DNA of 64,000 nt from Gammaproteobacteria bacterium. Its GTDB lineage: Bacteria > Pseudomonadota > Gammaproteobacteria > SZUA-229. Every line of letters starts with the position of its first letter. Positions within the stretch are counted from its first letter, which is position 1. The DNA is taken from contig WFMW01000070.1 of the NCBI GenBank assembly GCA_015488885.1, forward strand, positions 1 to 64,000, written 5' to 3'. Positions 8,343-14,946 of the stretch are shown piece by piece. A program made the position numbers and the translations under genes. Under the pieces are notes generated by a model, which was not told the origin of the DNA, did no database searches, and saw only the letters and a program-made list of their open reading frames with translations.

Positions 8343-9283
8343 TGAGATTAAAAATGGCTACACTGCAACAGTTAAAAACATCGAGCCAGCCGATGCGGGT
8401 TTTGTCATTCGTTTCCTTGAGTATTATCGGAATGAGTAATCAAGCCCATAGTGCACCCATTACTTTTAATACGGCTTTGCCTGTGGCCGAAGATGAATAC
8501 CTTGTACGTGAACAGTTGATTGTTAATCAGTCGGGTAATGATCCTGGTGTTACGGATAGGGATCGTACAGCGAAAGCTGCGGTATCGGTATTAGGTTATG
8601 GCGTTAATCATAAGCTGGCAATCTTTGCTGTGTTGCCTTACCAGAATATTGACCTGAAAGTGACTGTTGGTGGCAAACGCATAACACGATCTGCCTCAGG
8701 TTTTGGCGACCTCACAATATTTGGCCGTTATACATGGATTCAGCGTGACATGATGGGTAGTAATTTTCGCGTTGCGCCCTTTGCCGGGATTAAAGCACCG
8801 ACAGGCAAAGATAATGAAAGAGACAGTCTGGGTCTTCTGCCTCCAGCCGTGCAAGTTGGCTCAGGCTCCTGGGATCCGCTTGCCGGTGTTGTTATGACTT
8901 ACCAGACACTGGCTTATCAACTTGACAGTCAGTTCAGCTACCAGATTAAAAATGAGGCAAATGGTTTCGAAGCGGGTGATGTCGCACGCTTTGATGCTTC
9001 ACTGCAGTATCGTTTATTGCCCCGGGAATTCACTGGTGGACTGCCTGACTTCCTTTATGGTGTGGTTGAAGTCAATCTTGTCAACCAGCAGAAAAATCGT
9101 ATTAATGGTAATACTGAACCTGACTCAGGCGGGACGCGCCTGTTTCTGACACCGGGCATACAGTACGTCACCAAACGCTGGATTGGTGAAGCGGCGCTGC
9201 AAATTCCAGTAGTACAGAATCTGAATGGAACAGCACTGGAAAATGATTACATTGGCCGACTGAGCGTACGATTTAATTTTTAA
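8342..9283 (+). CDS. Outer-membrane barrel of the MetA/transporter (PF13557-like) type
   Basis: A 313-residue exported protein. The N-terminus has a hydrophobic stretch ending at AHSAPITF. The mature chain shows repeated beta-hairpins: VLGYGVNHKLAIFAVLPYQ, GFGDLTIFGRYTW, VAPFAGIKAPTGKDNERD, ALQYRLLPREF-like segments and a terminal RLSVRFNF ending in Phe. The motif GDLTIFGRYTW and the following PTG loop are typical of the outer-membrane protein family named after MetA of phenol degradation, many members of which have no known substrate. The start overlaps the HMA stop by one base; an in-frame ATG at 8354 is an alternative. Its place between a metal-binding periplasmic protein and a beta-propeller suggests metal-linked transport, by inference. 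Confidence 0.7.
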   Translation: MRLKMATLQQLKTSSQPMRVLSFVSLSIIGMSNQAHSAPITFNTALPVAEDEYLVREQLIVNQSGNDPGVTDRDRTAKAAVSVLGYGVNHKLAIFAVLPYQNIDLKVTVGGKRITRSASGFGDLTIFGRYTWIQRDMMGSNFRVAPFAGIKAPTGKDNERDSLGLLPPAVQVGSGSWDPLAGVVMTYQTLAYQLDSQFSYQIKNEANGFEAGDVARFDASLQYRLLPREFTGGLPDFLYGVVEVNLVNQQKNRINGNTEPDSGGTRLFLTPGIQYVTKRWIGEAALQIPVVQNLNGTALENDYIGRLSVRFNF

Positions 9284-9304
9284 AATTAAAAAAGGATAAG
9301 TGAG

Positions 9305-10288
9305 ATGAACAGTAAAAATATCAAAAAGTATCTGTATCGGCTTTTCTTAGTAGTAATAGCTTTGATAGTGCTTATCTGGTTGTTCTTTATTCCCTCATCA
9401 AAAGAGCCAGACTATGTGTTTGATATGAGCTGGGGAACAGCGGGGAAGGCTGCGGGCGAATTTCACGATCCTACCGGCATTGCCGTATTTAAAAATGAAG
9501 TGTTTGTCAGTGATGCGCGCAATGCACGGATACAGGTTTTTGATTTGAATGGTCATTTTAAACGCCAGTTTGGATCAAAAGGGGATGGCCCGGGTCAACT
9601 TGGTCGGCCAATGAATCTGACGATAGCGAATAACGAATTGTATGTTGCCGATTACTGGAATGATCGTATTGAGGTTTTTGGGCTTGATGGCAAGCCGCAT
9701 CGTGATATTGGTCATACTGGTACCGGTCCGGGTGAGTTTAGTTCACCTGGCGGGGTTGCGGTTGCTAACAACGGTGATCTGTATGTGGCAGACTTTTACG
9801 GCCAGCGTATACAGCACCTTGATGCTAATGGAACGTTTATTGGACAATGGGGTAACACAGGTAAAATTGGTATTACGGCTGGAAAATTTAATTACCCCAC
9901 TGATGTCGCCATAGCAAAAAACGGGATGATCTATGTTGCAGATGGTTACAATGATCGAATACAGGTTTTTAATGCTAATGGTGAATTTGTGCGTAAGTGG
10001 GGTGGGCCTTTTGCAAGCAATATCTGGGGACCGTTTAATGGCTGGTTTGCTACTGTGACAAGTATTAACTTTGACAAAAAAGATAATGTGTATGTGGCAG
10101 ATTTTTATAACAACCGTATTCAAAAATTCTCACCAGAGGGCGTTTTTCTGACATCACTGGGCCATCGTGGAACAGGTCAAGGTGAATTTGAAAAAGCAAT
10201 TGCGGTCGCTGTTGCGGATGATGGATCAGTATTTGCTGTCGATTTTGCTAATAACCGAATTCAAAAGTGGCGACAGAAACAGGAGTAG
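9305..10288 (+). CDS. Membrane-anchored NHL-repeat beta-propeller protein
   Basis: A 327-residue protein with one N-terminal membrane anchor (about residues 10-30, LFLVVIALIVLIWLFFI) followed by about six NHL repeats, each with the pattern G-x-F-x-x-P-x-G-I/V-A and V-x-D-x-x-N-x-R-I-Q-x-F (for example VFVSDARNARIQVF, LYVADYWNDRIEVF, IYVADGYNDRIQVF, VYVADFYNNRIQKF). The propeller is predicted to face the periplasm. Such domains bind partners or small ligands; no catalytic residues stand out. It starts 21 bp after the outer-membrane barrel gene and ends the metal operon. Immediately downstream begins the group II intron and cassette region. Confidence 0.85.
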   Translation: MNSKNIKKYLYRLFLVVIALIVLIWLFFIPSSKEPDYVFDMSWGTAGKAAGEFHDPTGIAVFKNEVFVSDARNARIQVFDLNGHFKRQFGSKGDGPGQLGRPMNLTIANNELYVADYWNDRIEVFGLDGKPHRDIGHTGTGPGEFSSPGGVAVANNGDLYVADFYGQRIQHLDANGTFIGQWGNTGKIGITAGKFNYPTDVAIAKNGMIYVADGYNDRIQVFNANGEFVRKWGGPFASNIWGPFNGWFATVTSINFDKKDNVYVADFYNNRIQKFSPEGVFLTSLGHRGTGQGEFEKAIAVAVADDGSVFAVDFANNRIQKWRQKQE

Positions 10289-10342
10289 CTGGCTACCCAA
10301 AGCAAGTTTTTAGGGTTTACATTTTCACGAGGTAATATCCAA

Positions 10343-10762
10343 TGGCACAGCAAAACAGTACACAAGTTTAAACAAAAGGTGCGCGAACTCACCAACCGAA
10401 ACTGGGGTGTGAGTATGCAGTATTAATTATATAAGATCACACTTTATCTCAGAGGCTGGATTAACTATTACGGTATCGCAAACGCCTACCAAAAATGCAT
10501 TGATCTAGATCACAGGATAAGGCGGCGTGTACGCATGTGCTACTGGCGTCAGTGGCGCAAGCCCCGTACAAAAGTAGCTAAACTGTTGAAGCTTGGTGTA
10601 TCTACAAAATGGGCAGTGACTTGTGGCAGCACAAGAAAAGGTCCATGGCGAAGTTCAAAAACACCCGGTATTCAACAGGCGTTGAGCAATAACTGTTTGA
10701 AAGAGGAAGGTCTCTTCTCATTGATGGAGGGTTGGATAAAGGTTCATTATCCTAACGGATAA
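10343..10762 (+). pseudogene. C-terminal remnant of a group II intron reverse transcriptase/maturase
   Basis: Translated from 10343, the frame reads FKQKVRELTNRNWGVSMQY, then an in-frame TAA, then LYLRGWINYYGIANAYQ and RIRRRVRMCYWRQWRKPRTK up to the stop at 10760. These are the maturase (GIIM) and C-terminal parts of group II intron-encoded proteins. The whole reverse-transcriptase domain is missing and the internal stop confirms decay. The intron domain V-VI follows at 10770-10840. Confidence 0.85.
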
Positions 10763-10840
10763 TTTAAGTGAACCACCCTGTGCGGAGCCGCATGCAGGGT
10801 GGTGTGGGGAGGGCTGATTAGTAGTCAGCCCTTACCCGAT
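10343..10840 (+). mobile_element. 3' part of a group IIC-attC-type intron (intron A)
   Basis: The maturase remnant is followed by the intron's 3' RNA: a long hairpin (arms CCACCCTG and CAGGGTGG, 10773-10797) and a second hairpin ending in TTACCCGAT at 10840. The last 74 bp (10770-10843) are repeated with one change at 13327-13400. The base after the intron begins TTATGT, the reverse complement of ACATAA, which is the R'' box of the attC of the adjoining minus-strand cassette. The intron is therefore inserted at G/TTATGT of an attC, in the opposite direction to the cassette genes, as known for the IIC-attC class. The 5' part is gone. Confidence 0.75.
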
Positions 10841-11107
10841 TTATGTAATCTTTGCCTTAAGGGGAAATCTCTCTGGATGTTCAATCATTTCCTCTGTTAA
10901 ATCAACATCAATGTCAGGCCAGTAATAATGACCAGATGATAATTCTTCTACATTAATGATAGATTCAATAATTTGATTTTTAAACCATGGAAAATCATCA
11001 AATGACATAAATAGTTCAGTTTTACGAGTTAATAGCCATACACCATGAGTTGAAATATTTGTTACTTCAACTGCTGAAGTGTTTTTCCCATGCGCTAATG
11101 AGTTCAT
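10841..11107 (-). CDS. DUF2442 protein (partner of DUF4160)
   Basis: An 88-residue protein whose core VTNISTHGVWLLTRKTELFM and the PWFKNQIIESIINVEE segment followed by YWPDIDVDLTEEMIEHPE are typical of DUF2442. It overlaps the upstream DUF4160 gene by 41 bp. The pair is common in toxin-antitoxin-rich and cassette regions; a toxin-antitoxin role is proposed rather than shown. Its stop codon TAA lies inside a truncated attC R'' box (ACATAA) that abuts the 3' end of intron A, as expected for the last gene of an integron cassette. Confidence 0.75.
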   Translation of the reverse strand: MNSLAHGKNTSAVEVTNISTHGVWLLTRKTELFMSFDDFPWFKNQIIESIINVEELSSGHYYWPDIDVDLTEEMIEHPERFPLKAKIT

Positions 11108-11306
11108 GGTAATGAACCTCCACTAATGATTCGATTTCTTTAAGACTTTTTCTTGAATAGTTATAATTTTTTGCCAGTTCAATTTCTGGCTCAAGCCAAA
11201 ATTTAGCCTCACCATCACCTGATAAGATATGAACATGCATACGATTTTCTTCTCTTGAGAAAAAGAAAAATCTATATCCACTATCTCTAAATACTGTAGG
11301 ACTCAT
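11067..11306 (-). CDS. DUF4160 protein
   Basis: A 79-residue protein with the DUF4160 pattern SPTVFRDSGYRFFFFSREE, then HVHILSGDGEAKFWLEPEIELAKNYN and a C-terminal helix. In this family the His-Val-His segment and the aromatic strand are conserved. A strong ribosome binding site AAGGAG (reverse strand, 11311-11316) lies directly before the ATG and directly after the attC R' box (11317-11323), so the cassette contains almost no leader and no visible promoter of its own; read-through from the higBA-like operon would express it. Function unknown; it pairs with DUF2442. Confidence 0.75.
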   Translation of the reverse strand: MSPTVFRDSGYRFFFFSREENRMHVHILSGDGEAKFWLEPEIELAKNYNYSRKSLKEIESLVEVHYHELISAWEKHFSS

Positions 11307-11316
11307 TTTTCTCCTT

Positions 11317-11374
11317 ACATAACGACCGAATTAATCGGCGCGTTTTTTGTGTCCGATTGAATGATTTGTTATGT
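11317..11374 (-). other. attC recombination site (58 bp)
   Basis: Read on the minus strand, the site has R'' ACATAAC (11374-11368), an L'' arm with TTCAATCGG, a short loop, an L' arm CCGATTAATTCGG and R' GTTATGT (11323-11317). R'' and R' are exact reverse complements, and the L arms (AATCGG/CCGATT) pair with unpaired bases left over, as in integron attC sites. Size is within the normal 55-140 bp range. It separates the HigB/HigA-like cassette from the DUF4160/DUF2442 cassette. No integrase gene is in the window. Confidence 0.72.
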
Positions 11375-11666
11375 GATTTTTAGGTTTAAATTTTATTTCT
11401 ATATCGTAGCCTATTGCGTCAGCATATTGCTCAATTGTTGATAGCTTTGGTGAGATAATAGAGTTTGCATTTTCAAGACGAGAAATATTGCTTTTTTTTG
11501 TGTGCAAAACCTCTGCAATCTGCTCCTGGGTAACCCCTGCTTTTTGACGTAATGCTATTAATTTTTTACGCAAGGCATATGCTGGAGATAAAGATTGATA
11601 CTCTTTATTAACCGCCGGATTAGAAAGTGCTTTTTTCTTAAACTCTGCTAATGATGTTCTGCTCAT
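11331..11666 (-). CDS. XRE-family antitoxin (HigA-like)
   Basis: A 111-residue protein with a helix-turn-helix at about residues 33-85: LRKKLIALRQKAGVTQEQIAEVL, TKKSNISRLENAN, then SPKLSTIEQYADAIGYDIEIKF. It is the antitoxin and DNA-binding partner of the toxin gene that precedes it with a 4-bp overlap (toxin first, the order seen in higBA). The last 14 or so codons (NHITNHSIGHKKRAD) run through the attC site, so the tail of the protein is encoded by recombination-site DNA; the natural domain probably ends near KFKPK. It likely represses its own promoter at the dyad 11992-12009. Confidence 0.82.
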   Translation of the reverse strand: MSRTSLAEFKKKALSNPAVNKEYQSLSPAYALRKKLIALRQKAGVTQEQIAEVLHTKKSNISRLENANSIISPKLSTIEQYADAIGYDIEIKFKPKNHITNHSIGHKKRAD

Positions 11667-11986
11667 AATAAAACCTCTTTCATTCGCTTTTTTGCTAAGT
11701 CCAGATCTTTTTTAGATGTCTTTTGTGTTTTTTTAATAAATGAATGAAGAATTACAACTTCTTTGCCCTTAACCACACAATAAGAAGACCTACCGATACC
11801 TTCTTTTCCTTTTGCTCTTATTTCATAAAGCCCTGAATCTAATTTACCAACATAAGGTTTACCTAAATTTGGACCTGATTTTTCTATCATTTCAGCTATG
11901 TGCAGGAAGTTAGCCAAAATACCTGTTGGGAATTTTAGTGTTTGAGATTCAACTTTTCCGCTGTAAAACGTAACTTTCCACTTCAT
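11663..11986 (-). CDS. RelE/HigB-like toxin (Gp49/DUF891 family)
   Basis: A 107-residue protein of the phage Gp49-like / HigB group: KWKVTFYSGKVESQTLKFPTG, then LGKPYVGKLDSGLYEIRAKGKEGIGRSSYCVVKGKEVVILHSFIKKTQKTSKKDLDLAKKRMKE. The pattern GLYEIR...GIGRSSY...VVILHSFIKKTQKT is the RelE-fold core; the basic C-terminal residues are those used to bind ribosomal RNA and mRNA in homologues. The gene is first in its operon and its -10 box lies only 8 bp before the ATG, so the transcript is predicted to be nearly leaderless. Confidence 0.82.
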   Translation of the reverse strand: MKWKVTFYSGKVESQTLKFPTGILANFLHIAEMIEKSGPNLGKPYVGKLDSGLYEIRAKGKEGIGRSSYCVVKGKEVVILHSFIKKTQKTSKKDLDLAKKRMKEVLL

Positions 11987-11991
11987 ACGAA

Positions 11992-12023
11992 GTTATCATA
12001 ATTGATAACATAAAGAATAGCAA
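11992..12023 (-). promoter_or_regulatory. Promoter and operator of the higBA-like operon
   Basis: On the minus strand: -35 TTGCTA (12023-12018), 17-bp spacer, -10 TATGAT (12000-11995). The perfect dyad GTTATCA-TAAT-TGATAAC (11992-12009) overlaps the -10, a natural site for autorepression by the XRE antitoxin. The start codon of the toxin is 8 bp beyond the -10. Confidence 0.65.
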
Positions 12024-12049
12024 GTTTGATGATTTTTTTTTCACACCGG

Positions 12050-12990
12050 GTAGGTCAGGGTCTTACGACCCGTTCCCCCCTAAGAACTGTACGCGATAGT
12101 TTCCCATCATACAGCTCAAGCCTTTCTTAAGCCGATCACTTACGACCCGGCTGCTTATTTGTAATAAAGTTATTTCCATTGCGTAATAGTACACAAGGAA
12201 AAAGCCGCGTGCCAGTATTGTTTAGGTGTTTTCCACGGTACCTTGTCAATGCCCGGCGTTTTGGCTCCCTTATTACTCATAATCATTTTGACAGCCAGTA
12301 ATTTGGCTGACTTTGAGCAGCTTAAGATCCGTTGTAAGGCTTTTACCTTACCCCAGCGCTTTTCCTGCACAGCCTTTGCGATACGCAATTGCATACGATA
12401 GACATTACGACGAATCTGCTTCCAGTTTACATGGTTCCAGTTGTGCGTAGTGTTTGAAGCTGCACCAGCTACGATGGCTGTCATTTGCTTTTCTTCATAA
12501 AATCGTTTGGTTCAATTTATCTCGCAATGAAACACCGAATGGACGTGGGCACATTTTCATGTCGGGCAAAGTTTGAACCCGTATATCTTCCATTACAGAA
12601 AATCATTCGCTTTTTCCATCTTCTTATCGACGCATTGTCACCGGCACCCCTCACGGGCAGCTTTCTTCAGCCTTGAAGGACAATACGACATTGCCACGTT
12701 CTGCATATTTACCATTACGACTTACTTAGGTATTCGCTGTCTTGCGGTGATGCGGTGTCTGTGTATTGCCCACGTTATCAAACAATACCGGGATCACTTA
12801 CCTTTTGGTTACAGCCTGTCAGTGCTTTTGGCTGTTTGCAAGATAACGCAATGTCAACACGAATTCACTTGTGTTTACCGTATAAGTCTTTCCTTGCCCC
12901 CGACCGCTTTGCACTAGCAGTTCCGATCCACCTCACGGCTTCATCTTAACAGGGTACGTTGTCCCAAACGCTTTATACCCATTCCGTTTC
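12050..12990 (-). mobile_element. Group II intron with internal deletion (intron B)
   Basis: On the minus strand a 34-nt domain V hairpin (12117-12084, starting GAGCTGTATG and ending CGTACAGTTC) is followed by a domain VI-like hairpin ending GACCTACCCG near 12050, so this is the intron 3' end. The N-terminal piece of the intron protein (12170-12484) lies upstream, and the ORF-free stretch 12485-12990 is the probable 5' RNA (domains I-IV). The middle and C-terminal parts of the protein are deleted. The 5' boundary is not resolved; the coordinate is approximate. Domain V differs from that of introns A and C, so it is another intron type. Confidence 0.6.
12170..12484 (-). pseudogene. N-terminal remnant of a group II intron reverse transcriptase
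   Basis: A 104-codon frame. HVNWKQIRRNVYRMQLRIAK, KALQRILSCSKSAKLLAVK and NKGAKTPGIDKVPWKTP match the N-terminal domain (RVT_N) of group II intron proteins, which ends at the GxDG-like turn. The last 15 codons are unrelated because the frame runs across a deletion junction. The catalytic reverse-transcriptase core is absent, so it cannot be active. Confidence 0.8.
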
Positions 12991-13107
12991 GCATAGTTTG
13001 GTAGGAAACTGCTGACAGAACAGCAGGTTGAAAAATTTAATAAAATGTTAAAAAAAACTTTTAAACTTTATTAAACCTCAACAAATAAATATGCAACATC
13101 GTGTCGC

Positions 13108-13403
13108 AAATAACGCCCATGCTAACTTGCAGGCGCGTTTTCTGCGCCTGTCAATGTTGAGCTAATTGGTACGCCTAGCATGGGCGTGAACTAATGAGGT
13201 GAAAGTCCTCTGTTGCATCTCAATTTATCATACCCGACCGGGCTTAGATGAATTGGTGGTGTAATATAGTAGCCAGCACTGGAGTAATTGGGAGCTTATC
13301 GGCCTGATTATTTTAAACACTTTCAGGAACCGCCCTGTGCGGAGCCGCATGCAGGGTGGTGTGGGGAGGGCTGATTAGTAGTCAGCCCTTACCCGATTTA
13401 GCC
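13108..13403 (-). other. attC site split by intron C
   Basis: If bases 13169-13397 are removed, 13108-13168 joins 13398-13403 into a complete attC. On the minus strand: R'' GGCTAAC (13403-13398 plus 13168), AATTAGCTCAAC as the L'' side, a GC-rich inner stem (GGCGC/GCGCC, 13132-13149) with a 7-base loop, GTTAGCATGGGC on the L' side and R' GTTATTT (13114-13108). The R'' side closely resembles the well-known TAACAATTCGTTCAA start of class 1 integron attC sites. The junction lies at G/TTAGCC, the integrase cleavage position. Confidence 0.68.
13169..13397 (+). mobile_element. ORF-less deletion derivative of a group IIC-attC intron (intron C)
   Basis: The element starts with GTACGCCTAGCATGGGCGTG, then AGGTGAAAGTCCTC, a typical domain I beginning, and ends with domain V and VI hairpins (13327-13397) that are identical to those of intron A apart from one base. 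Nothing of the maturase gene is left: 229 bp replace the usual 2 kb. It sits in the bottom strand of the attC, opposite to the PIN/Phd cassette. It could only move if a maturase acted in trans. Confidence 0.65.
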
Positions 13404-13616
13404 CAATCTTGATTCTCTGACAGCACTTAATACGTCTTTCATTGTTGCTTTTGTTTTTATTCCACTCACATCGAAAGGCGATTTTGCTTTTTTTCTTTTG
13501 GACATAAGAGAAAAAGTGGATCCATCTCTTCGCTGAATTTCAACTTCTTCTTTCTGTGCAATATTTAATAGCTTAGACAAATTTTGACGAGCTTCTGAAT
13601 AGGTAAATACTTTCAT
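13398..13616 (-). CDS. Phd/YefM-like antitoxin
   Basis: A 72-residue protein: MKVFTYSEARQNLSKLLNIAQKEEVEIQRRDGSTFSLM is the Phd/YefM N-terminal dimerisation and DNA-binding fold, followed by a flexible toxin-wrapping tail (SPFDVSGIKTKATMKDVLSAVRES). It lies 6 bp downstream of the PIN toxin gene, which is the reverse of the usual vapBC order. The TAA stop is part of the attC R'' box (GGCTAA), and intron C begins at the next base, so the protein end is set by the cassette boundary. Confidence 0.8.
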   Translation of the reverse strand: MKVFTYSEARQNLSKLLNIAQKEEVEIQRRDGSTFSLMSKRKKAKSPFDVSGIKTKATMKDVLSAVRESRLG

Positions 13617-13622
13617 TTCAAC

Positions 13623-14012
13623 TTACTCCATCACTTCAATATTGAGATTGTACGCAACTTTCTTCATGCGTTTATCTAATGTTATTAATGGGATTGATAA
13701 ATGATTTGCACATTGTAAAAAATATGCGTCATAAGCATAAATGTTATAATCAAGCGCTAATTTTAATGCTCTTTGAATATCAACAGAAACCAGTCGCACA
13801 GGAATTGAGCTGGCCGCATCAAATGCTGATAATGCTTCATCACCCGTTAGTTGCTTTCGTTTAACCATGGCAGTTAATGCATTGCCAATTTCATAGGGTA
13901 GGATTTCAGGTGCAATTGCATTGGATTCTGATGTGAGCTGGATAATATTGTCTTTTTCCGGCTCATCTAGAGCAACCGCCAAAAAGATATTTGTATCAGA
14001 TATAATGTCCAT
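13623..14012 (-). CDS. PIN-domain ribonuclease toxin (VapC-like)
   Basis: A 129-residue PIN domain. The acidic active-site residues are visible: D5/N7 in ISDTNIFLAVAL, E in PEILPYEIGNALT, D in IYAYDAYFLQCA, and the final ITLDKRM. PIN toxins cleave RNA with Mg ions. The partner is the Phd-like protein encoded 6 bp downstream. A consensus promoter (TTGACA, 16 bp, TACAAT) ends 7 bp before the ATG, so translation probably starts from a leaderless transcript; no Shine-Dalgarno sequence would fit. The cassette begins at the attC R' box 14050-14056. Confidence 0.85.
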   Translation of the reverse strand: MDIISDTNIFLAVALDEPEKDNIIQLTSESNAIAPEILPYEIGNALTAMVKRKQLTGDEALSAFDAASSIPVRLVSVDIQRALKLALDYNIYAYDAYFLQCANHLSIPLITLDKRMKKVAYNLNIEVME

Positions 14013-14019
14013 GAAGACA

Positions 14020-14047
14020 ATTGTACAACTGCATGATTTTTTGTCAA
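14020..14047 (-). promoter_or_regulatory. Promoter of the PIN/Phd cassette (predicted leaderless)
   Basis: On the minus strand: -35 TTGACA (14047-14042), 16-bp spacer, -10 TACAAT (14025-14020). The start codon of the toxin is at 14012, so a start 6-7 bp past the -10 coincides with the ATG. The -10 overlaps the dyads ACAATTGT (14018-14023 area) and TTGTACAA, possible antitoxin sites. The promoter lies right behind the attC R' box. Confidence 0.65.
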
Positions 14048-14049
14048 GG

Positions 14050-14080
14050 GGCTAACGCCGAGCTAACTTGACGTTAAACA
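14050..14080 (-). other. Partial attC site (L'-R' half)
   Basis: Minus-strand GTTAGCTCGGC-GTTAGCC (14067-14050) matches the L'-R' half of an attC, with R' GTTAGCC at 14056-14050. The remainder is interrupted or replaced by intron D, whose 3' end lies at about 14083. It marks the upstream border of the PIN/Phd cassette and carries the same core heptamer as the R'' box at its other end (GGCTAAC). Confidence 0.55.
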
Positions 14081-14082
14081 CA

Positions 14083-14946
14083 GTCGAGTAGGCCGAGGGA
14101 ACCTCCCCCTCAGCCTCTCACAGAACCGTACGTGAAACTCTCGCTTCATACGGCTCTTATCATTCAACCTTAAAAACATACTCTACTCCAGTGTGCGAAC
14201 AGGTTTATATTTTTACTCCTGAAGAGCTGTACTCTGCTTGCCGCCTGTGCAATCGAATTGATCTTTTTATATTTATGCATCGCCCAGCGACTGAGTCTCT
14301 TATCAAAGTGAAACAGGACGTAAACAATTGCTTTACGCCCATGGATACTATAATAATTCATCCAGCCACGTAGCTTGCTCTGACAATGTTGTATGATAAT
14401 ATTTATATCACACTGCTGCCATTTCTGCCAAGACCAATTCGTTATCTCGGTTCTTATCCGCTTTGCTGCTTTTTGACTAATCGCTGGTGTAAAACCCACT
14501 ACGTATTTCCCCTTTTTCGTTCTGCCTAATCTCGGGCGAAAGGTGAACCCTAGAAAGTCAAAACTTATTCGGTCATACTTGGCTTTATTTTTCCAGCTTT
14601 TACAATAGACGATTTTTGTTTTCTCCGGGTGTAGCGTTAAACCACATTGTTGAAACCGGTCTGTTATAACCGCTTTTAACTTTATCGCTTCCTGTTCAGT
14701 TCTGCAGTGGCAGATAATATCATCTGCATAGCGTTCAAACTGTATCCCTTCACAGTGTTGCTCTACCCATTGATCAAACACATAGTGCAGGTACAAGTTG
14801 CCAATAGTGGACTGATTACGCCTTGTGGTGTGCCTTGCGTGCGCTGTTCTATGCGACCGTCTTTATATTGCACCGGAACTTGCAACCATCTTTTGATATA
14901 CAACCGTTGCCAGCTTTCATGGACGTGCTTTTCTACAGCACGCAAC
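14083..14946 (-). mobile_element. 5'-truncated group II intron (intron D)
   Basis: The 3' RNA is clear on the minus strand: a 34-nt domain V hairpin (14156-14123, GAGCCGTATG ... CGTACGGTTC) and a domain VI hairpin ending GGCCTACTCGAC at about 14083. The maturase remnant (14170-14945) precedes it. The 5' RNA, and the N-terminal part of the protein, are missing: the homology stops at 14946, where a fragment of an unrelated ATPase gene on the other strand begins. Confidence 0.75.
14170..14945 (-). pseudogene. Frameshifted, 5'-truncated group II intron reverse transcriptase/maturase
   Basis: Two overlapping frames make one protein. The first (14945-14763) has VEKHVHESWQRLYIKRWLQ and the RT motif QRTQGTPQGVISPLLA; the second (14796-14170) continues with LYLHYVFDQW, the metal-binding RYADDIICHC, TLHPEKTKIVY, FDFLGFTFRPR and the maturase WMNYYSIHG. 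The frames join at about 14790-14797, where one base appears lost (LLAN-LYLHY reads correctly if an A is restored). RT domains 0-3 are absent. The YADD active site is intact, so inactivation is by truncation and frameshift. Confidence 0.85.

Noticed and set aside
12573-12949. Plus-strand frames of 64-114 codons between 12.5 and 13.0 kb
   Set aside because: They lie in the 5' RNA part of group II intron B and show no protein family motif.
10770-13400. Composite transposon bounded by the 74-bp direct repeats
   Set aside because: The repeats are the 3' ends of two group II introns, not insertion-sequence ends; no transposase lies between them.
10841-14080. CRISPR array
   Set aside because: Repeats are few, of different kinds and carry genes between them; no regular spacers.
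14707-14946. First 80 codons of a 136-codon plus-strand frame
   Set aside because: This part is antisense to the intron D maturase; only the last 57 codons match a protein family (DUF4143).
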